Assembly (NCBI RefSeq): GCF_032337115.1
Contig: NZ_JAVXZY010000003.1
Span: 248,001-312,000, forward strand
Direction: 5' to 3'
Length of the DNA: 64,000 nucleotides
Origin: Roseateles_C aquae
Lineage (GTDB): Bacteria; Pseudomonadota; Gammaproteobacteria; Burkholderiales; Burkholderiaceae_C
A program made the position numbers and the translations under genes. Below the pieces are notes generated by a model, which worked only from the letters and a program-made list of their open reading frames with translations, searched no databases and had not been told where the DNA came from. Shown here piece after piece: positions 8,465 through 16,676 of this stretch. The stretch's first letter is position 1. Every line of letters begins with the position of its first letter.

Positions 8465-9219
8465 TGAGCGATCTGGAGCGCATGGACATCAGCCCGCAGG
8501 AGCGCGAGGCGCGCATCCAGCTGGCCGCCGCCTACCGCATCTTCGACATGCTGGGCTGGAGCGAGCTGATCTACAACCACATCTCGCTGCGCGTGCCGGG
8601 CGAGCCGCAGCACTTCCTGCTCAACCCCTTTGGCCTGCGCTATGACGAGGTTTGCGCCTCGAACCTGGTCAAGGTCGACGGCGAGGGCCGCATCATCGGC
8701 AGCAGCCGCTGGCCGATCAATCCGGCCGGCTTCACCTTCCACGGCGCCATCCATCGCACACTGCCCGAGGCGCATTGCGTGATGCATGTGCACACGACGC
8801 CAACGATGGCCGTCTGCTGCCTGGACAGCGGCCTGGACTTCAGCAACTTCTACGCGGCCCAGCTGTGGGGCAAGGTCGCGTATCACGAGTTCGAGGGCAT
8901 CACCGTCCATGCCGAGGAGGGCGCGCGCATCCTCGCCAGCGCCGTGGGCAAGCCGGTGCTGCTGCTGCGCAACCATGGCCCGGTGGTGATCGGCTTTGGC
9001 CTTGCCCAGGCCTTCTCGCTGATGTGGCTGCTGCAGCGCGCCTGCGAGGTGCAGTTGGCCACGGCCAGCATGGGCGCGGCGCGACAGATCGCCGAGCCGG
9101 TGCTGGCCGGCTGCGTGCGCGACTCGCTGAACTTCAACCCCAAGTTCGGCGCGGGGCAGGATGCTTTCGATGCGCTGCGGCGCAAGGTCGAGCGGATGGA
9201 TCCGTCTTACCGCGATTGA
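8464..9219 (+). CDS. Class II aldolase/adducin-family protein in the hpa operon
   Basis: This 251-aa protein is of the class II aldolase/adducin (AraD/FucA) fold. Metal-ligand histidines are visible in CVMHVHTTPTMA and LLRNHGPVVIG, and a Glu in the first half may act as catalytic acid. The start at ATG 8464 overlaps the hpaI stop (TGATG), so it is translated with the pathway. It is not one of the classical hpa enzymes, and its substrate is unknown. A role in handling an aldol or hydroxy-acid side product, or a second aldolase, is only inference from position. Three tandem palindromic repeats follow it. Confidence 0.8.
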   Translation: MSDLERMDISPQEREARIQLAAAYRIFDMLGWSELIYNHISLRVPGEPQHFLLNPFGLRYDEVCASNLVKVDGEGRIIGSSRWPINPAGFTFHGAIHRTLPEAHCVMHVHTTPTMAVCCLDSGLDFSNFYAAQLWGKVAYHEFEGITVHAEEGARILASAVGKPVLLLRNHGPVVIGFGLAQAFSLMWLLQRACEVQLATASMGAARQIAEPVLAGCVRDSLNFNPKFGAGQDAFDALRRKVERMDPSYRD

Positions 9220-9233
9220 TTGAATGAATGCAA

Positions 9234-9322
9234 ACCACAGAGACACGGAGACACGGAGGAAAACAGGAGGATTGCGTCCGTTCAAACTCTGTGTTCCCTC
9301 TGTGTCTCCGTGTCTCTGTGGT
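9234..9322. repeat. Palindromic repeat, copy C (first of a 131-bp tandem array)
   Basis: The left arm begins ACCACAGAGACACGGAGACA and continues CGGAGGAAAAC. The right arm is CCTCTGTGTCTCCGTGTCTC then TGTGGT, a near-perfect reverse complement. The spacer contains GGAGGATTGCGTCCGTTCAA. The same spacer and flanks recur 131 bp downstream. Confidence 0.92.
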
Positions 9323-9364
9323 CGTTTCCCCGCGCCGCGCGATCGAGTGAAGGAATGAATGCAA

Positions 9365-9453
9365 ACCACAGAGACACGGAGACACGGAGGAAAACAGGAG
9401 GATTGCGTCCGTTCAAACTCTGTGATCCCTCTGTGTCTCCGTGTCTCTGTGGT
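9365..9453. repeat. Palindromic repeat, copy D (second tandem unit)
   Basis: This copy is nearly identical to copy C across arms, spacer and flanks, offset by exactly 131 bp. Flanking sequence GATCGAG-AAGGAA-GAATGC is repeated too, so the duplicated unit is longer than the hairpin alone. Confidence 0.92.
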
Positions 9454-9495
9454 CGGTTCCCCGCGCAGCGCGATCGAGAGAAGGAACGAATGCGA

Positions 9496-9584
9496 ACCAC
9501 AGAGACACAGAGCCACGGAGGAATGCAGGACGATGACATCCGTTCAAGCTCTGTGTTCCCTCTGTGTCTCCGTGTCTCTGTGGT
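9496..9584. repeat. Palindromic repeat, copy E (third tandem unit)
   Basis: This is the third unit, again 131 bp from the previous one. Its left arm and spacer have diverged (AGCCACGGAGGAATGCAGGA) while the right arm is unchanged. It ends 46 bp before the next gene. Confidence 0.9.
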
Positions 9585-9630
9585 CGGTTCCCCAAGCGGC
9601 AGGGGACAATAAGCGCTTCGGAGTGAAGAG

Positions 9631-10638
9631 ATGACAGCAGTCAAGAAAATGAGAATTTGCATTGTTGGGGCGGGCGCCATTGGCGGCTGGTTCGCGGCCC
9701 ATTGCGGGCACAAGCTGGCTGGCGAAGTGCAGCTCAGCGCGCTGGCCCGCGGCGCCACGCTGGCGGCGCTGCGTGAGCACGGCCTGCGCATGGACAGCGG
9801 CGGCGAGCGCATCGTCGTGCCGATCACGGCCAGCGATGTGCCGGCCGAGCTGGGCGCGCAGGATCTGATCGTGCTGGCCGTCAAGGGCCCGGCGCTGGCC
9901 GGCGTGGCGCCGGCCGTGCGCCAGCTGCTCGATCAATCGCCCGGCGCCCATGTGCTGGTGGCGATGAACGGCGTGCCCTGGTGGTTCTTTGATGGCCTGG
10001 AGGGCCCCTGCCGCGGCCTGCGCCTGCAGTCGGTCGATGCCGGCGGCGTGGTGGCCGGCCTGATCCCGGCCGAGCGGGTGATCGGCTCGGTCGTCCATGC
10101 CAGCTGCGCCGTGCCCGAGCCGGGCCTGGTGCGCCATGTGATGGGCATGGGCCTGATCCTCGGCGATCCGGCCGGTGGCCGGCCGGCGCATATCGAGGCA
10201 CTGGCCGCGCTGCTGCAGCGCGCCGGTTTCAACGCGACGGTGTCGGAGCGCATCCAGAAGGACATCTGGTACAAGCTCTGGGGCAATATGACGGTCAACC
10301 CGATCTCGGCGCTGACCGGCGCGACCACCGACCGCATCATGAACGACGAGCTGGTGCTGGGCTTTGTCTCGGCGGTGATGCGCGAGGCCTCGGCCATCGG
10401 CGATCAGATCGGCTGCCCGGTCGGCCAGACGCCCGAGCAGCGCCACGAGATCACCCGCAAGCTCGGCGCCTTCAAGAGCTCGATGCTGCAGGACGTCGAG
10501 GCCGGCCGCACGATCGAGCTCGATGCCCTGGTCAGCTCGGTGCGCGAGATCGGCCAGCACATCGGCACGGCCACGCCCAATATCGACGCGATGCTGGGCC
10601 TGACCCGGCTGATGGCGCAGACCCGCGGCCTGCTCTGA
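9631..10638 (+). CDS. 2-dehydropantoate 2-reductase (PanE/ApbA)-family protein
   Basis: The 335-aa protein has an N-terminal NAD(P)-binding Rossmann motif (ICIVGAGAIGGWFAAH). Its C-terminal ApbA_C helical domain includes the expected Lys/Asn region DIWYKLWGNMTVNPISALTG and a late KSSMLQDVEAGRTIELD block. The family reduces ketopantoate, but many members next to catabolic genes act on other 2-oxo acids. It follows the repeat array downstream of the hpa operon, in the same direction, so a catabolic role is possible. The start is the ATG at 9631; an alternative ATG lies at 9649. Confidence 0.8.
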   Translation: MTAVKKMRICIVGAGAIGGWFAAHCGHKLAGEVQLSALARGATLAALREHGLRMDSGGERIVVPITASDVPAELGAQDLIVLAVKGPALAGVAPAVRQLLDQSPGAHVLVAMNGVPWWFFDGLEGPCRGLRLQSVDAGGVVAGLIPAERVIGSVVHASCAVPEPGLVRHVMGMGLILGDPAGGRPAHIEALAALLQRAGFNATVSERIQKDIWYKLWGNMTVNPISALTGATTDRIMNDELVLGFVSAVMREASAIGDQIGCPVGQTPEQRHEITRKLGAFKSSMLQDVEAGRTIELDALVSSVREIGQHIGTATPNIDAMLGLTRLMAQTRGLL

Positions 10639-10648
10639 TTCGCGGCAG

Positions 10649-11599
10649 TCAGACCGCCGGCCGGCGCCGCTTGTCGCGGAAGAATTCAAACGCGACTTCG
10701 GCGCTGTCGACATCGGCGTTCTGCGCGCCGGTCAGGGCATTGATCCACCACGGATAGCGATGCCGCGCGCTCGGTTCGGCATGGCCGGCACCGTCGACGC
10801 GCAAGAGCACGGCCTGCAGCGACGCACCAGGCTCGCCCCATTGCAGGCGCGTCACCTCAGTCTTGCAATCGCTGGATGTGAGCGTCTCGCTACGCGGCGC
10901 GCCGCCAAGGCCGGCCAGCTCGCGCCAGACCTGCAGCGAGGCCTCGATGCCCAGCATCTCGCCGGCCTGGCGGCGGTTCTTGCGAAAGGCGCCGCCCTCG
11001 TAGCGCACCAGCGGGTCGTGGCGGCTGGCGATCATCAGCAGCGGCAGCGCATGGCGCGGCGCCGGTACGCGGCTGTTTTTCGGCATCGAGGCCAGCACCG
11101 GCGCGAAGGCGGCGAGCCGCGGGCCCAGCTCCGCGGCGAGGCGAAAGCTCATCATGCCGCCCTTGGACACGCCCATCAGGTAGATGCGTTCGGCATCGGC
11201 GCCGTGCGCGGCGATCAAGGTGCTGATCAGTCCATCGATGAAACCGACATCGTCCCAATCGCCGCTGGCGCTGGCGTCGGCAAAGCCGTCGTTCCAGCGC
11301 TGGCGCTGGCCGTCCGGCGCGGCGATGAGCCAGCCCTCGCGTTCGGCGATCTCACGCCAATGGGCCAGCGGCGAGGGCGGGAAAGCCTCGCCGAGCAGCT
11401 GCTTGCCGGAGGCGCCAAAGCCGTGCAGAAGAATGACTGTCGGGCGTGCGGCCGTGCTGGGCTGCGAAGGCGCGGCCAGCCAGACCTGGCGCGGGCCGTT
11501 CGGGCTCGGCTGGCTCAGCGCCTGCAGCGCAGCGCGCGGGCCGCTCCAAGCGCTGCCGCCCAACAGCAGGCGACGCCAGAATGGAGTTGCAGCGCTCAT
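10649..11599 (-). CDS. Alpha/beta-hydrolase esterase of the LpqC/PHB-depolymerase type
   Basis: The 316-aa hydrolase has an oxyanion segment ILLHGFGASGKQLL and a nucleophile elbow GVSKGGMMSFRLA. A likely catalytic Asp lies in MIASRHDPLVRYEGG and His in RVDGAGHAEPS. The pattern resembles the secreted poly(3-hydroxybutyrate) depolymerase/LpqC esterases. A short positively charged N-terminus with RRLLLGGSAW may be a weak export signal. The ATG at 11599 overlaps the stop of the ABC exporter gene, so the two are one operon. Substrate unknown. Confidence 0.75.
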   Translation of the reverse strand: MSAATPFWRRLLLGGSAWSGPRAALQALSQPSPNGPRQVWLAAPSQPSTAARPTVILLHGFGASGKQLLGEAFPPSPLAHWREIAEREGWLIAAPDGQRQRWNDGFADASASGDWDDVGFIDGLISTLIAAHGADAERIYLMGVSKGGMMSFRLAAELGPRLAAFAPVLASMPKNSRVPAPRHALPLLMIASRHDPLVRYEGGAFRKNRRQAGEMLGIEASLQVWRELAGLGGAPRSETLTSSDCKTEVTRLQWGEPGASLQAVLLRVDGAGHAEPSARHRYPWWINALTGAQNADVDSAEVAFEFFRDKRRRPAV

Positions 11600-13368
11600 G
11601 CTTGTTCCCCGGTCTGCAACCGCCACAGCGCCGCGTAAGCGCCGCCACGGGCCAGCAGATCCTCATGGCGGCCGCTCTCGATGATGCGGCCGCGTTCCAG
11701 GAGGTGGATGCAGTCGGCCTGGCGCACGGTCGAAAGCCGGTGGGCAATGATCAGCGTCGTGCGGCCCTGGCTGACGACCGCCAGTGAGCGCTGGATCGCG
11801 GCTTCGGTTTCGTTGTCGACCGCGCTGGTCGCCTCGTCGAGGATCAGCAGCGGCGGGTTCTTCAGGATGGCGCGGGCCAGGGCCAGGCGCTGGCGCTGGC
11901 CGCCACTGAGCTTCTGGCCGCGCTCGCCGACGCGGGTGGCAAAACCCAGCGGCAAGCGCTCGATGAACTCCAGGCTTTCCGAGAGGCGCGCCGCCTCGAG
12001 GATCTGCGCCTCGCTGGCACCGTCGACGCCATAGGCGATGTTCTCGGCAATGGTGCCGTCGGTCAGGAAGCTGTCCTGCGCGACATAGCCGATGCAGCGG
12101 CGCAGATCCTGCAGATTCAGCTCGGCAATGGCAATGCCGTCGAACAGGATGCGGCCCTGCTGCGGCTCGTAAAACCGCAAGAGCAGCTTGACCAGCGTGG
12201 ACTTGCCCGAGCCGGTGCTGCCGACGAAGGCCACCGTCTGGCCGGGGGCGATGCTGAGGGTCAGGTCTTGCAGCGTCGGCGTTTCGGCATAGGCAAAGTT
12301 CACGCCCTCAAACTGCAAGGCGGCGCGGGCCTGCTCGGGGCGCAGATGCTGGCCCTCGTAGGCAATGCCGATCGGCGTTTCCAGCAGGCCCAGTGCCCGC
12401 TGGGTCGAGGCCATCGAGCGCTGGTACATATCGGCGACCTCGGCCAGCCGCGTCATCGGCCAGAGCAGGCGCTGGGTCAGGAAGACCAGCACCGAATAGG
12501 CGCCCACCTCCAGGCCGCCATGCAGGGTCAGCCAGCCGCCATAGACCAGCGTTGCGGTGAAGCCGGCCAGGATGGCCATGCGAATCACCGGCGTGATCGC
12601 CGAGCTGAAGCGGATCGCCCGGGCGTTGGCGCTGCGATAGCGGTCGCTGGCCTCGCGGATGTGTTCGGCCTCCAGCGCCTCGGTGGCAAAAGCCTTGATC
12701 GTGGCCAGGCCGAGCAGGTTGTTGTTCAGCCGGGCGCTGACATCACCAGCCGCCTCGCGCACCTCGGCATAGCGTGGCGCCAGCCGCTTCTGGAACCAGA
12801 AGGCGCCGAACAGGATCAGCGGAATCGGCAGCAGCGCGATCAGCGCAATGCCCGGCTGCAGCGCAAAGAACACCGCGCTGATCATCACCGAGGAGCACAG
12901 CACCTGGATGATCTGGGTGGCGCCGCCGTTGAGGAAGCGCTCCATCTGGTTGATGTCGTCATTGAGCACCGACATCAGCGCGCCGGTGCGCTGGTTCTCA
13001 AAGAAGGACAGCGAGAGCTTTTGCACATGCTGGTAGCTGTCCAGCCGCAGATCGTGCTGGATGTCCTGCGCCAGGCCGCGCCATTTCAGCTCCAGCAGGT
13101 ATTCGAAGAAGGACTCGCCGCACCAGACCAGCACGTTCAAGCTGCCCAACACCAGCAGCTGCTGCCAGGTGTCGCTGATGCCAAAGCCGAGCAGCACCTT
13201 GCGCGCCAGAAAGCTTTGGTCGCCACGGACGACGACGTCGACCGCCGCGCCGATCAGCACCTCGGGCAGGATGTCGAAGAACTTGTTGAGGACGGTGTAC
13301 AGCGTGGCCAGGCGGATCTGGGCACGGTAGGCGCTGGCATAGGCCAGCAGCATTTTCAATGGATGCAT
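11596..13368 (-). CDS. ABC exporter half-transporter (fused membrane and ATPase domains)
   Basis: The 590-aa protein is a type IV ABC half-transporter of the MsbA/MdlB/Atm1-like group. Residues about 20-310 form the six-helix membrane domain. The ATPase has Walker A GSTGSGKST, signature LSGGQRQRLALARAIL, Walker B LLILDEATSAVD and the H-loop IIAHRLSTV. It should work as a homodimer in the inner membrane and export a lipid or hydrophobic compound. The partner esterase gene overlaps its stop. Nothing in the sequence identifies the cargo. Confidence 0.9.
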   Translation of the reverse strand: MHPLKMLLAYASAYRAQIRLATLYTVLNKFFDILPEVLIGAAVDVVVRGDQSFLARKVLLGFGISDTWQQLLVLGSLNVLVWCGESFFEYLLELKWRGLAQDIQHDLRLDSYQHVQKLSLSFFENQRTGALMSVLNDDINQMERFLNGGATQIIQVLCSSVMISAVFFALQPGIALIALLPIPLILFGAFWFQKRLAPRYAEVREAAGDVSARLNNNLLGLATIKAFATEALEAEHIREASDRYRSANARAIRFSSAITPVIRMAILAGFTATLVYGGWLTLHGGLEVGAYSVLVFLTQRLLWPMTRLAEVADMYQRSMASTQRALGLLETPIGIAYEGQHLRPEQARAALQFEGVNFAYAETPTLQDLTLSIAPGQTVAFVGSTGSGKSTLVKLLLRFYEPQQGRILFDGIAIAELNLQDLRRCIGYVAQDSFLTDGTIAENIAYGVDGASEAQILEAARLSESLEFIERLPLGFATRVGERGQKLSGGQRQRLALARAILKNPPLLILDEATSAVDNETEAAIQRSLAVVSQGRTTLIIAHRLSTVRQADCIHLLERGRIIESGRHEDLLARGGAYAALWRLQTGEQA

Positions 13369-13466
13369 GGCGGCCGCGCGGCCCGTCTGGCCGCGCTTGA
13401 ATCAGAGCTGGGAACGGCCGCCAGTATCGGTGCAGTCCTGCTTTGATCAGCCTTGATCAACTTTGA

Positions 13467-14045
13467 TCAACCCAGGGGCCGCACACCGATCAGCAGTGCA
13501 TGGGCCCAGAAGGCGAACAGCGCCCAGAGCGCCGCGCCGATCAGCACGGTGAGCAGCGTGGCGCCGATGCGGGGCGTGATGGCGGCGGGCGGATTCAGAC
13601 GGTCACGCTGGCGTGCCGAGCGGAAGCACAGCACCGACCAGATCAGAAAGCCGCCGAACAGCAGCAGCTCGGGCAGGGTGTTGTTGGCGAGCAGATGCGC
13701 CAGCGCCCAGACCTTGACGCCCAGCAGCATCGGATGCCCCAGCCGCGCCTTCAGATGGTTGTGGGGCACATAGGCGGCCACCAGCAGCACCAAGCTCAGC
13801 AGCATCAGCAGGGCGGCCAGGTGGTTCATACCGCGCGGCGTGGCCCAGAGCACCAGCGCGTCCTGGCGGGCCTGACCGAAACCCCAGATGATCAGGGCAA
13901 AGCCCAGCAGCGATATCGCCGTGTAGCCCAGCTTCCAGGCGTTTTCGCCGATGGCGGCGCGGCGCGCGCTGCGCCAGTCTTCGGCAATGATGCGCGTCGA
14001 GTGCACGCCAAGGAAGAGGATCAGGCCAAGAATCAAGGCAGTCAT
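13467..14045 (-). CDS. NnrU-family integral membrane protein
   Basis: The 192-aa protein has about five to six membrane helices. The N-terminal LILGLILFLGVHSTRII and the internal GHPMLLGVKVWALAHLLANN are typical of the NnrU/isoprenylcysteine methyltransferase-like family, described near nitrite/NO-related genes. No denitrification genes are present here, so the role is open. I start at the ATG at 14045 (MTALILGL); an upstream in-frame ATG adds nine basic residues. It is divergent from the M24 peptidase. Confidence 0.8.
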   Translation of the reverse strand: MTALILGLILFLGVHSTRIIAEDWRSARRAAIGENAWKLGYTAISLLGFALIIWGFGQARQDALVLWATPRGMNHLAALLMLLSLVLLVAAYVPHNHLKARLGHPMLLGVKVWALAHLLANNTLPELLLFGGFLIWSVLCFRSARQRDRLNPPAAITPRIGATLLTVLIGAALWALFAFWAHALLIGVRPLG

Positions 14046-14237
14046 GCGGGGCTTTCTGCGTCGTTGCGCCACCTGGCAGGGGGCTGTACCGGGGTTGGAG
14101 ATTCAGGCCGCTTTGTACGCGATTGCTGGCTTGGCTGCAGCGGTGTGTGCGGAAACACAGCGTTTGCGTTTTTGCGGGCAGTCCTTGAATGCTGTATTCT
14201 GTAAATATATTTAACCGATTGATCTCGGAGGCAAGAC

Positions 14238-15470
14238 ATGACCCTGGGTGTGGGCGGCAAGACCGCGGCGGCCGCTTTGGCTTCTCTCGACAACATGATG
14301 GCCGGTGTGCAGCCGATTGGCCTGGCCGAGTACCAGGCCCGCATCGCACGCGCCCAGGCGCTGATGCGTGAGCAGGGCTGGGCCGCGATCTATGTCCATG
14401 CCGGCACCAATCTGCGTTATTTCACCGGCACCGTCTGGCATCCGAGCGAACGGCTGGTCGGTGCGCTGATCCCGGCCGAAGGGGCGCCGCAGTACCTGGC
14501 GCCGGCCTTCGAGGAGGGCACGCTGCGCGAGTACATGGTCGTGCCCGGCGCCTTGCATTTGTGGCAGGAGCACGAGAGCCCTTATGCCTTGCTGCTGCGC
14601 GTGCTGCGCGAGATGGGGGTGGTCGAAACCGCGCCGGTCGGGCTCAGCGAAGACTGCCCGTTCTTCGTCGTCGACGGCCTGCGCGAGCAGTCGGAGCGCC
14701 AAGCCTGGCGCAATGCCAAGCCGGTGACGGCCGGCTGCCGGATGCGCAAGAGCGCCGCCGAGCTGGCGCTGATGCAGCGCGCCCATGACATGACGCTGGC
14801 CGTGCACCGCGCCACCGCCAGCATGCTGCACGAGGGCATCAAGACGACCGAGGTCGAGGCCTTCATCGCTGAGGCCCATCGCAAGGTCGGCGCCAGCGGC
14901 TCCTACTTCTGCATCGTGCTGTTCGGTGGCGCCACGGCCTTTCCGCATGGCGTCAAGGAGGCGCAGCAGCTGCGCGACGGCGATATGGTGCTGATCGACA
15001 CCGGCTGCCTGGTGCAGGGCTATATGTCCGACATCACGCGCAGCTATGTGTTCGGCACGCCCACGGCGCGGCAGCGCGAGATCTGGAATCTGGAGAAGGC
15101 GGCGCAGGCGGCGGCTTTTCAAGCGGCGCAGCTGGGCGTGCCCTGCTGCGAGGTCGATCGCGCGGCGCGCCGCGTGCTGCGCGCCGGCGGCTTGCTGCCG
15201 GGCGCGGACAGTCCGAGCTATGCCTTGCCGGGCCTGCCGCACCGCACCGGCCACGGCTGCGGCCTGGACATCCACGAATGGCCCTATCTGGTCGACAACG
15301 ACAGCACGCCGCTGGCCGAGGGCATGTGCTTCAGCAACGAGCCGATGATCGTCTGCCCGGGCGAATTCGGCGTCCGCCATGAAGACCATGTCTTCATGAG
15401 CGCCAGCGGCCCGCGCTGGTTCACGCAGCCCTCGCCCTCGATCGACGATCCCTTCGGCCTGGGGGCTTGA
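14238..15470 (+). CDS. M24-family metallopeptidase (Xaa-Pro/creatinase-like)
   Basis: The product is 410 aa with an N-terminal creatinase-N domain and a C-terminal pita-bread catalytic domain. The five dinuclear-metal ligands can be placed: Asp in VLIDTGCLV, Asp in YMSDITRSYVFG, His in RTGHGCGLDIHE, Glu in CFSNEPMIV and Glu in GVRHEDHVF. Members cleave Xaa-Pro peptides or C-N bonds in small compounds such as creatine or ectoine derivatives; the substrate here is not determined. An AT-rich promoter region with TGTAAATATATTTAA precedes the GGAGG ribosome site before the ATG. Confidence 0.88.
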   Translation: MTLGVGGKTAAAALASLDNMMAGVQPIGLAEYQARIARAQALMREQGWAAIYVHAGTNLRYFTGTVWHPSERLVGALIPAEGAPQYLAPAFEEGTLREYMVVPGALHLWQEHESPYALLLRVLREMGVVETAPVGLSEDCPFFVVDGLREQSERQAWRNAKPVTAGCRMRKSAAELALMQRAHDMTLAVHRATASMLHEGIKTTEVEAFIAEAHRKVGASGSYFCIVLFGGATAFPHGVKEAQQLRDGDMVLIDTGCLVQGYMSDITRSYVFGTPTARQREIWNLEKAAQAAAFQAAQLGVPCCEVDRAARRVLRAGGLLPGADSPSYALPGLPHRTGHGCGLDIHEWPYLVDNDSTPLAEGMCFSNEPMIVCPGEFGVRHEDHVFMSASGPRWFTQPSPSIDDPFGLGA

Positions 15471-15476
15471 GCTGCT

Positions 15477-15671
15477 TCAGGCCAGGCGCTGAACTGAAGC
15501 GTCAGCACTGGCCTGGCTGACGTCGCCTTCGACCAGGCTGAGCAGCGAGAAGCCGCCGGCCAGCGTCAGTGCGGCAATCAACCAGCCCAGACCCTGCCAG
15601 GCCAGATGGCGCAGGGTGTCGCTCAGCGGCTCGGGCCGGGCGGGGCTGGCAGTGGCAATCGACTTGTGCAT
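15477..15671 (-). CDS. Small single-pass membrane protein
   Basis: This 64-aa open frame has a polar N-terminus and one clear membrane helix (GLGWLIAALTLAGGFSLLSL). An AAGGAG ribosome site stands 7 bp before the ATG, a better signal than most chance frames have. It lies just downstream of another tiny membrane protein in the same direction. No family is recognised; function unknown. Confidence 0.55.
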   Translation of the reverse strand: MHKSIATASPARPEPLSDTLRHLAWQGLGWLIAALTLAGGFSLLSLVEGDVSQASADASVQRLA

Positions 15672-15702
15672 CGTGAACTCCTTGATGCAGTCAACAAGAA
15701 AG

Positions 15703-15840
15703 TCAGAGCGGCGCCAGGGCCCGCTCCAGGCTCCACAACAGGGCTGGATAGGCCAGGCCCCAAACGGCGGCGATCAGAACCAGGGCCTTCATCGCCAGCA
15801 TCAGCTGCTGGCCGCGCTGGGCAAGGGGAAGTCGCTTCAT
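15703..15840 (-). CDS. Very small membrane protein
   Basis: This 45-aa frame begins MKRLPLAQRGQQLMLAMKAL. It has a single hydrophobic helix, LMLAMKALVLIAAVWGLAYP, and a good GAGGAG ribosome site 9 bp upstream of the ATG at 15840. A longer reading frame extends upstream without support. With 15477-15671 it looks like a two-gene unit of micro-membrane proteins. Function unknown. Confidence 0.5.
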   Translation of the reverse strand: MKRLPLAQRGQQLMLAMKALVLIAAVWGLAYPALLWSLERALAPL

Positions 15841-16034
15841 GGTGGTGCACTCCTCAACAGGTAGGCATACAACGAGCAAGTGCCGTGCCAGGACGACAGC
15901 GGCCGAAAAACAAAACATTCGTCCTGGGCGCTGAATGAGGCGGCAGGCGCCGACAGGGCGGGCATCTCTGGGTTCAAGTCATGCCTTGGTGCTGCGGGCA
16001 CCAGGCTGGGGCGCCGCCACATGGGCTGTGATGC

Positions 16035-16535
16035 TCAGGCGCTGCGATCCACCCGCAGCGCCAGCACCACCGAGGTGGTGGTCTTGATCACGCCCTCGAT
16101 CTCGCCGATCTCATCGAGCAGCGCATCGAGCCGCATTGTTGTGTCGGCGCGCAGCAGGGCCATGTAGTCGAACTCGCCGCTGACCGAGGCGAGCTGGCGC
16201 AGCTCCGGCAACCGGCTCAGCTGGCGGATCACCTCGCGCTGCGCCTTGGGCTGCACGCTGATGCCGACAAAGGCCTGCACGCCGCGGTCGCTGGCCTCGG
16301 AGCCGAGCTTGGTTGTGTAGCCAACGATCACCCCTTCGCTTTCCAGCCGCGCCAGCCGGGCGACAACGGTGGTGCGCGCCACGCCCAGCTTGCGTGCCAG
16401 ATTGGCGGTGCTTTCGCGCGCATTGGCCTGCAGCAGCGCGATCAGCTCGCGGTCGGTCTGGTCCTTGGCCGTGGCCGGTGCGGTGACGCTGGGCTGCACC
16501 GCCCGGGCGGCAACGGTCTTGCGCGTGCTGCTCAT
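16035..16535 (-). CDS. Lrp/AsnC-family regulator, probable regulator of the lysine-catabolic cluster
   Basis: The 166-aa protein has an N-terminal extension of about 30 residues. An AsnC helix-turn-helix follows (ELIALLQANARESTANLARKLGVARTTVVARLARLE), then the RAM ligand-binding domain. It is divergent from the lysine-degradation operon across a 141-bp gap rich in GACGAA half-sites. Lrp-family proteins usually sense amino acids, so lysine or an intermediate is a reasonable ligand. I start at ATG 16535 with an AAGGG ribosome site; a longer frame enters the promoter region. Confidence 0.85.
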   Translation of the reverse strand: MSSTRKTVAARAVQPSVTAPATAKDQTDRELIALLQANARESTANLARKLGVARTTVVARLARLESEGVIVGYTTKLGSEASDRGVQAFVGISVQPKAQREVIRQLSRLPELRQLASVSGEFDYMALLRADTTMRLDALLDEIGEIEGVIKTTTSVVLALRVDRSA

Positions 16536-16572
16536 GGATAACCCTTGTTTTTGCCGATCTGGCGAAAGTGAA

Positions 16573-16626
16573 TGACGAATCGTCAATTTCACCAGAAGTT
16601 TCGACGAACTTGCGCTTTTTTTCGTC
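16573..16626. promoter_or_regulatory. Candidate Lrp-type operator array between regulator and lysine operon
   Basis: A perfect odd palindrome TGACGAATCGTCA occupies 16573-16585. A second inverted pair of the same half-site follows: GACGAA at 16603-16608 and TTCGTC at 16621-16626. Repeated half-sites on one side of a divergent Lrp-family gene are the usual binding pattern of octameric Lrp proteins. No clear -35/-10 pair could be fixed. Confidence 0.65.
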
Positions 16627-16676
16627 AGCAGCTCTGCCTAGACTGCGTCCCATCAACCCGTATTGAGGAGCATCAA

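Noticed and set aside
9222..9590. CRISPR-like array at the three regularly spaced repeats
   Set aside because: The units are long (131 bp), the spacers are nearly the same sequence, each repeat is a large palindrome, and there are no cas genes.
8458..9884. Open frames on both strands running through the palindromic repeats (for example 9220-9612)
   Set aside because: They arise because the repeat arms are short-period and stop-free; the translations repeat the same Thr/Glu/His-rich motif and have no ribosome sites.
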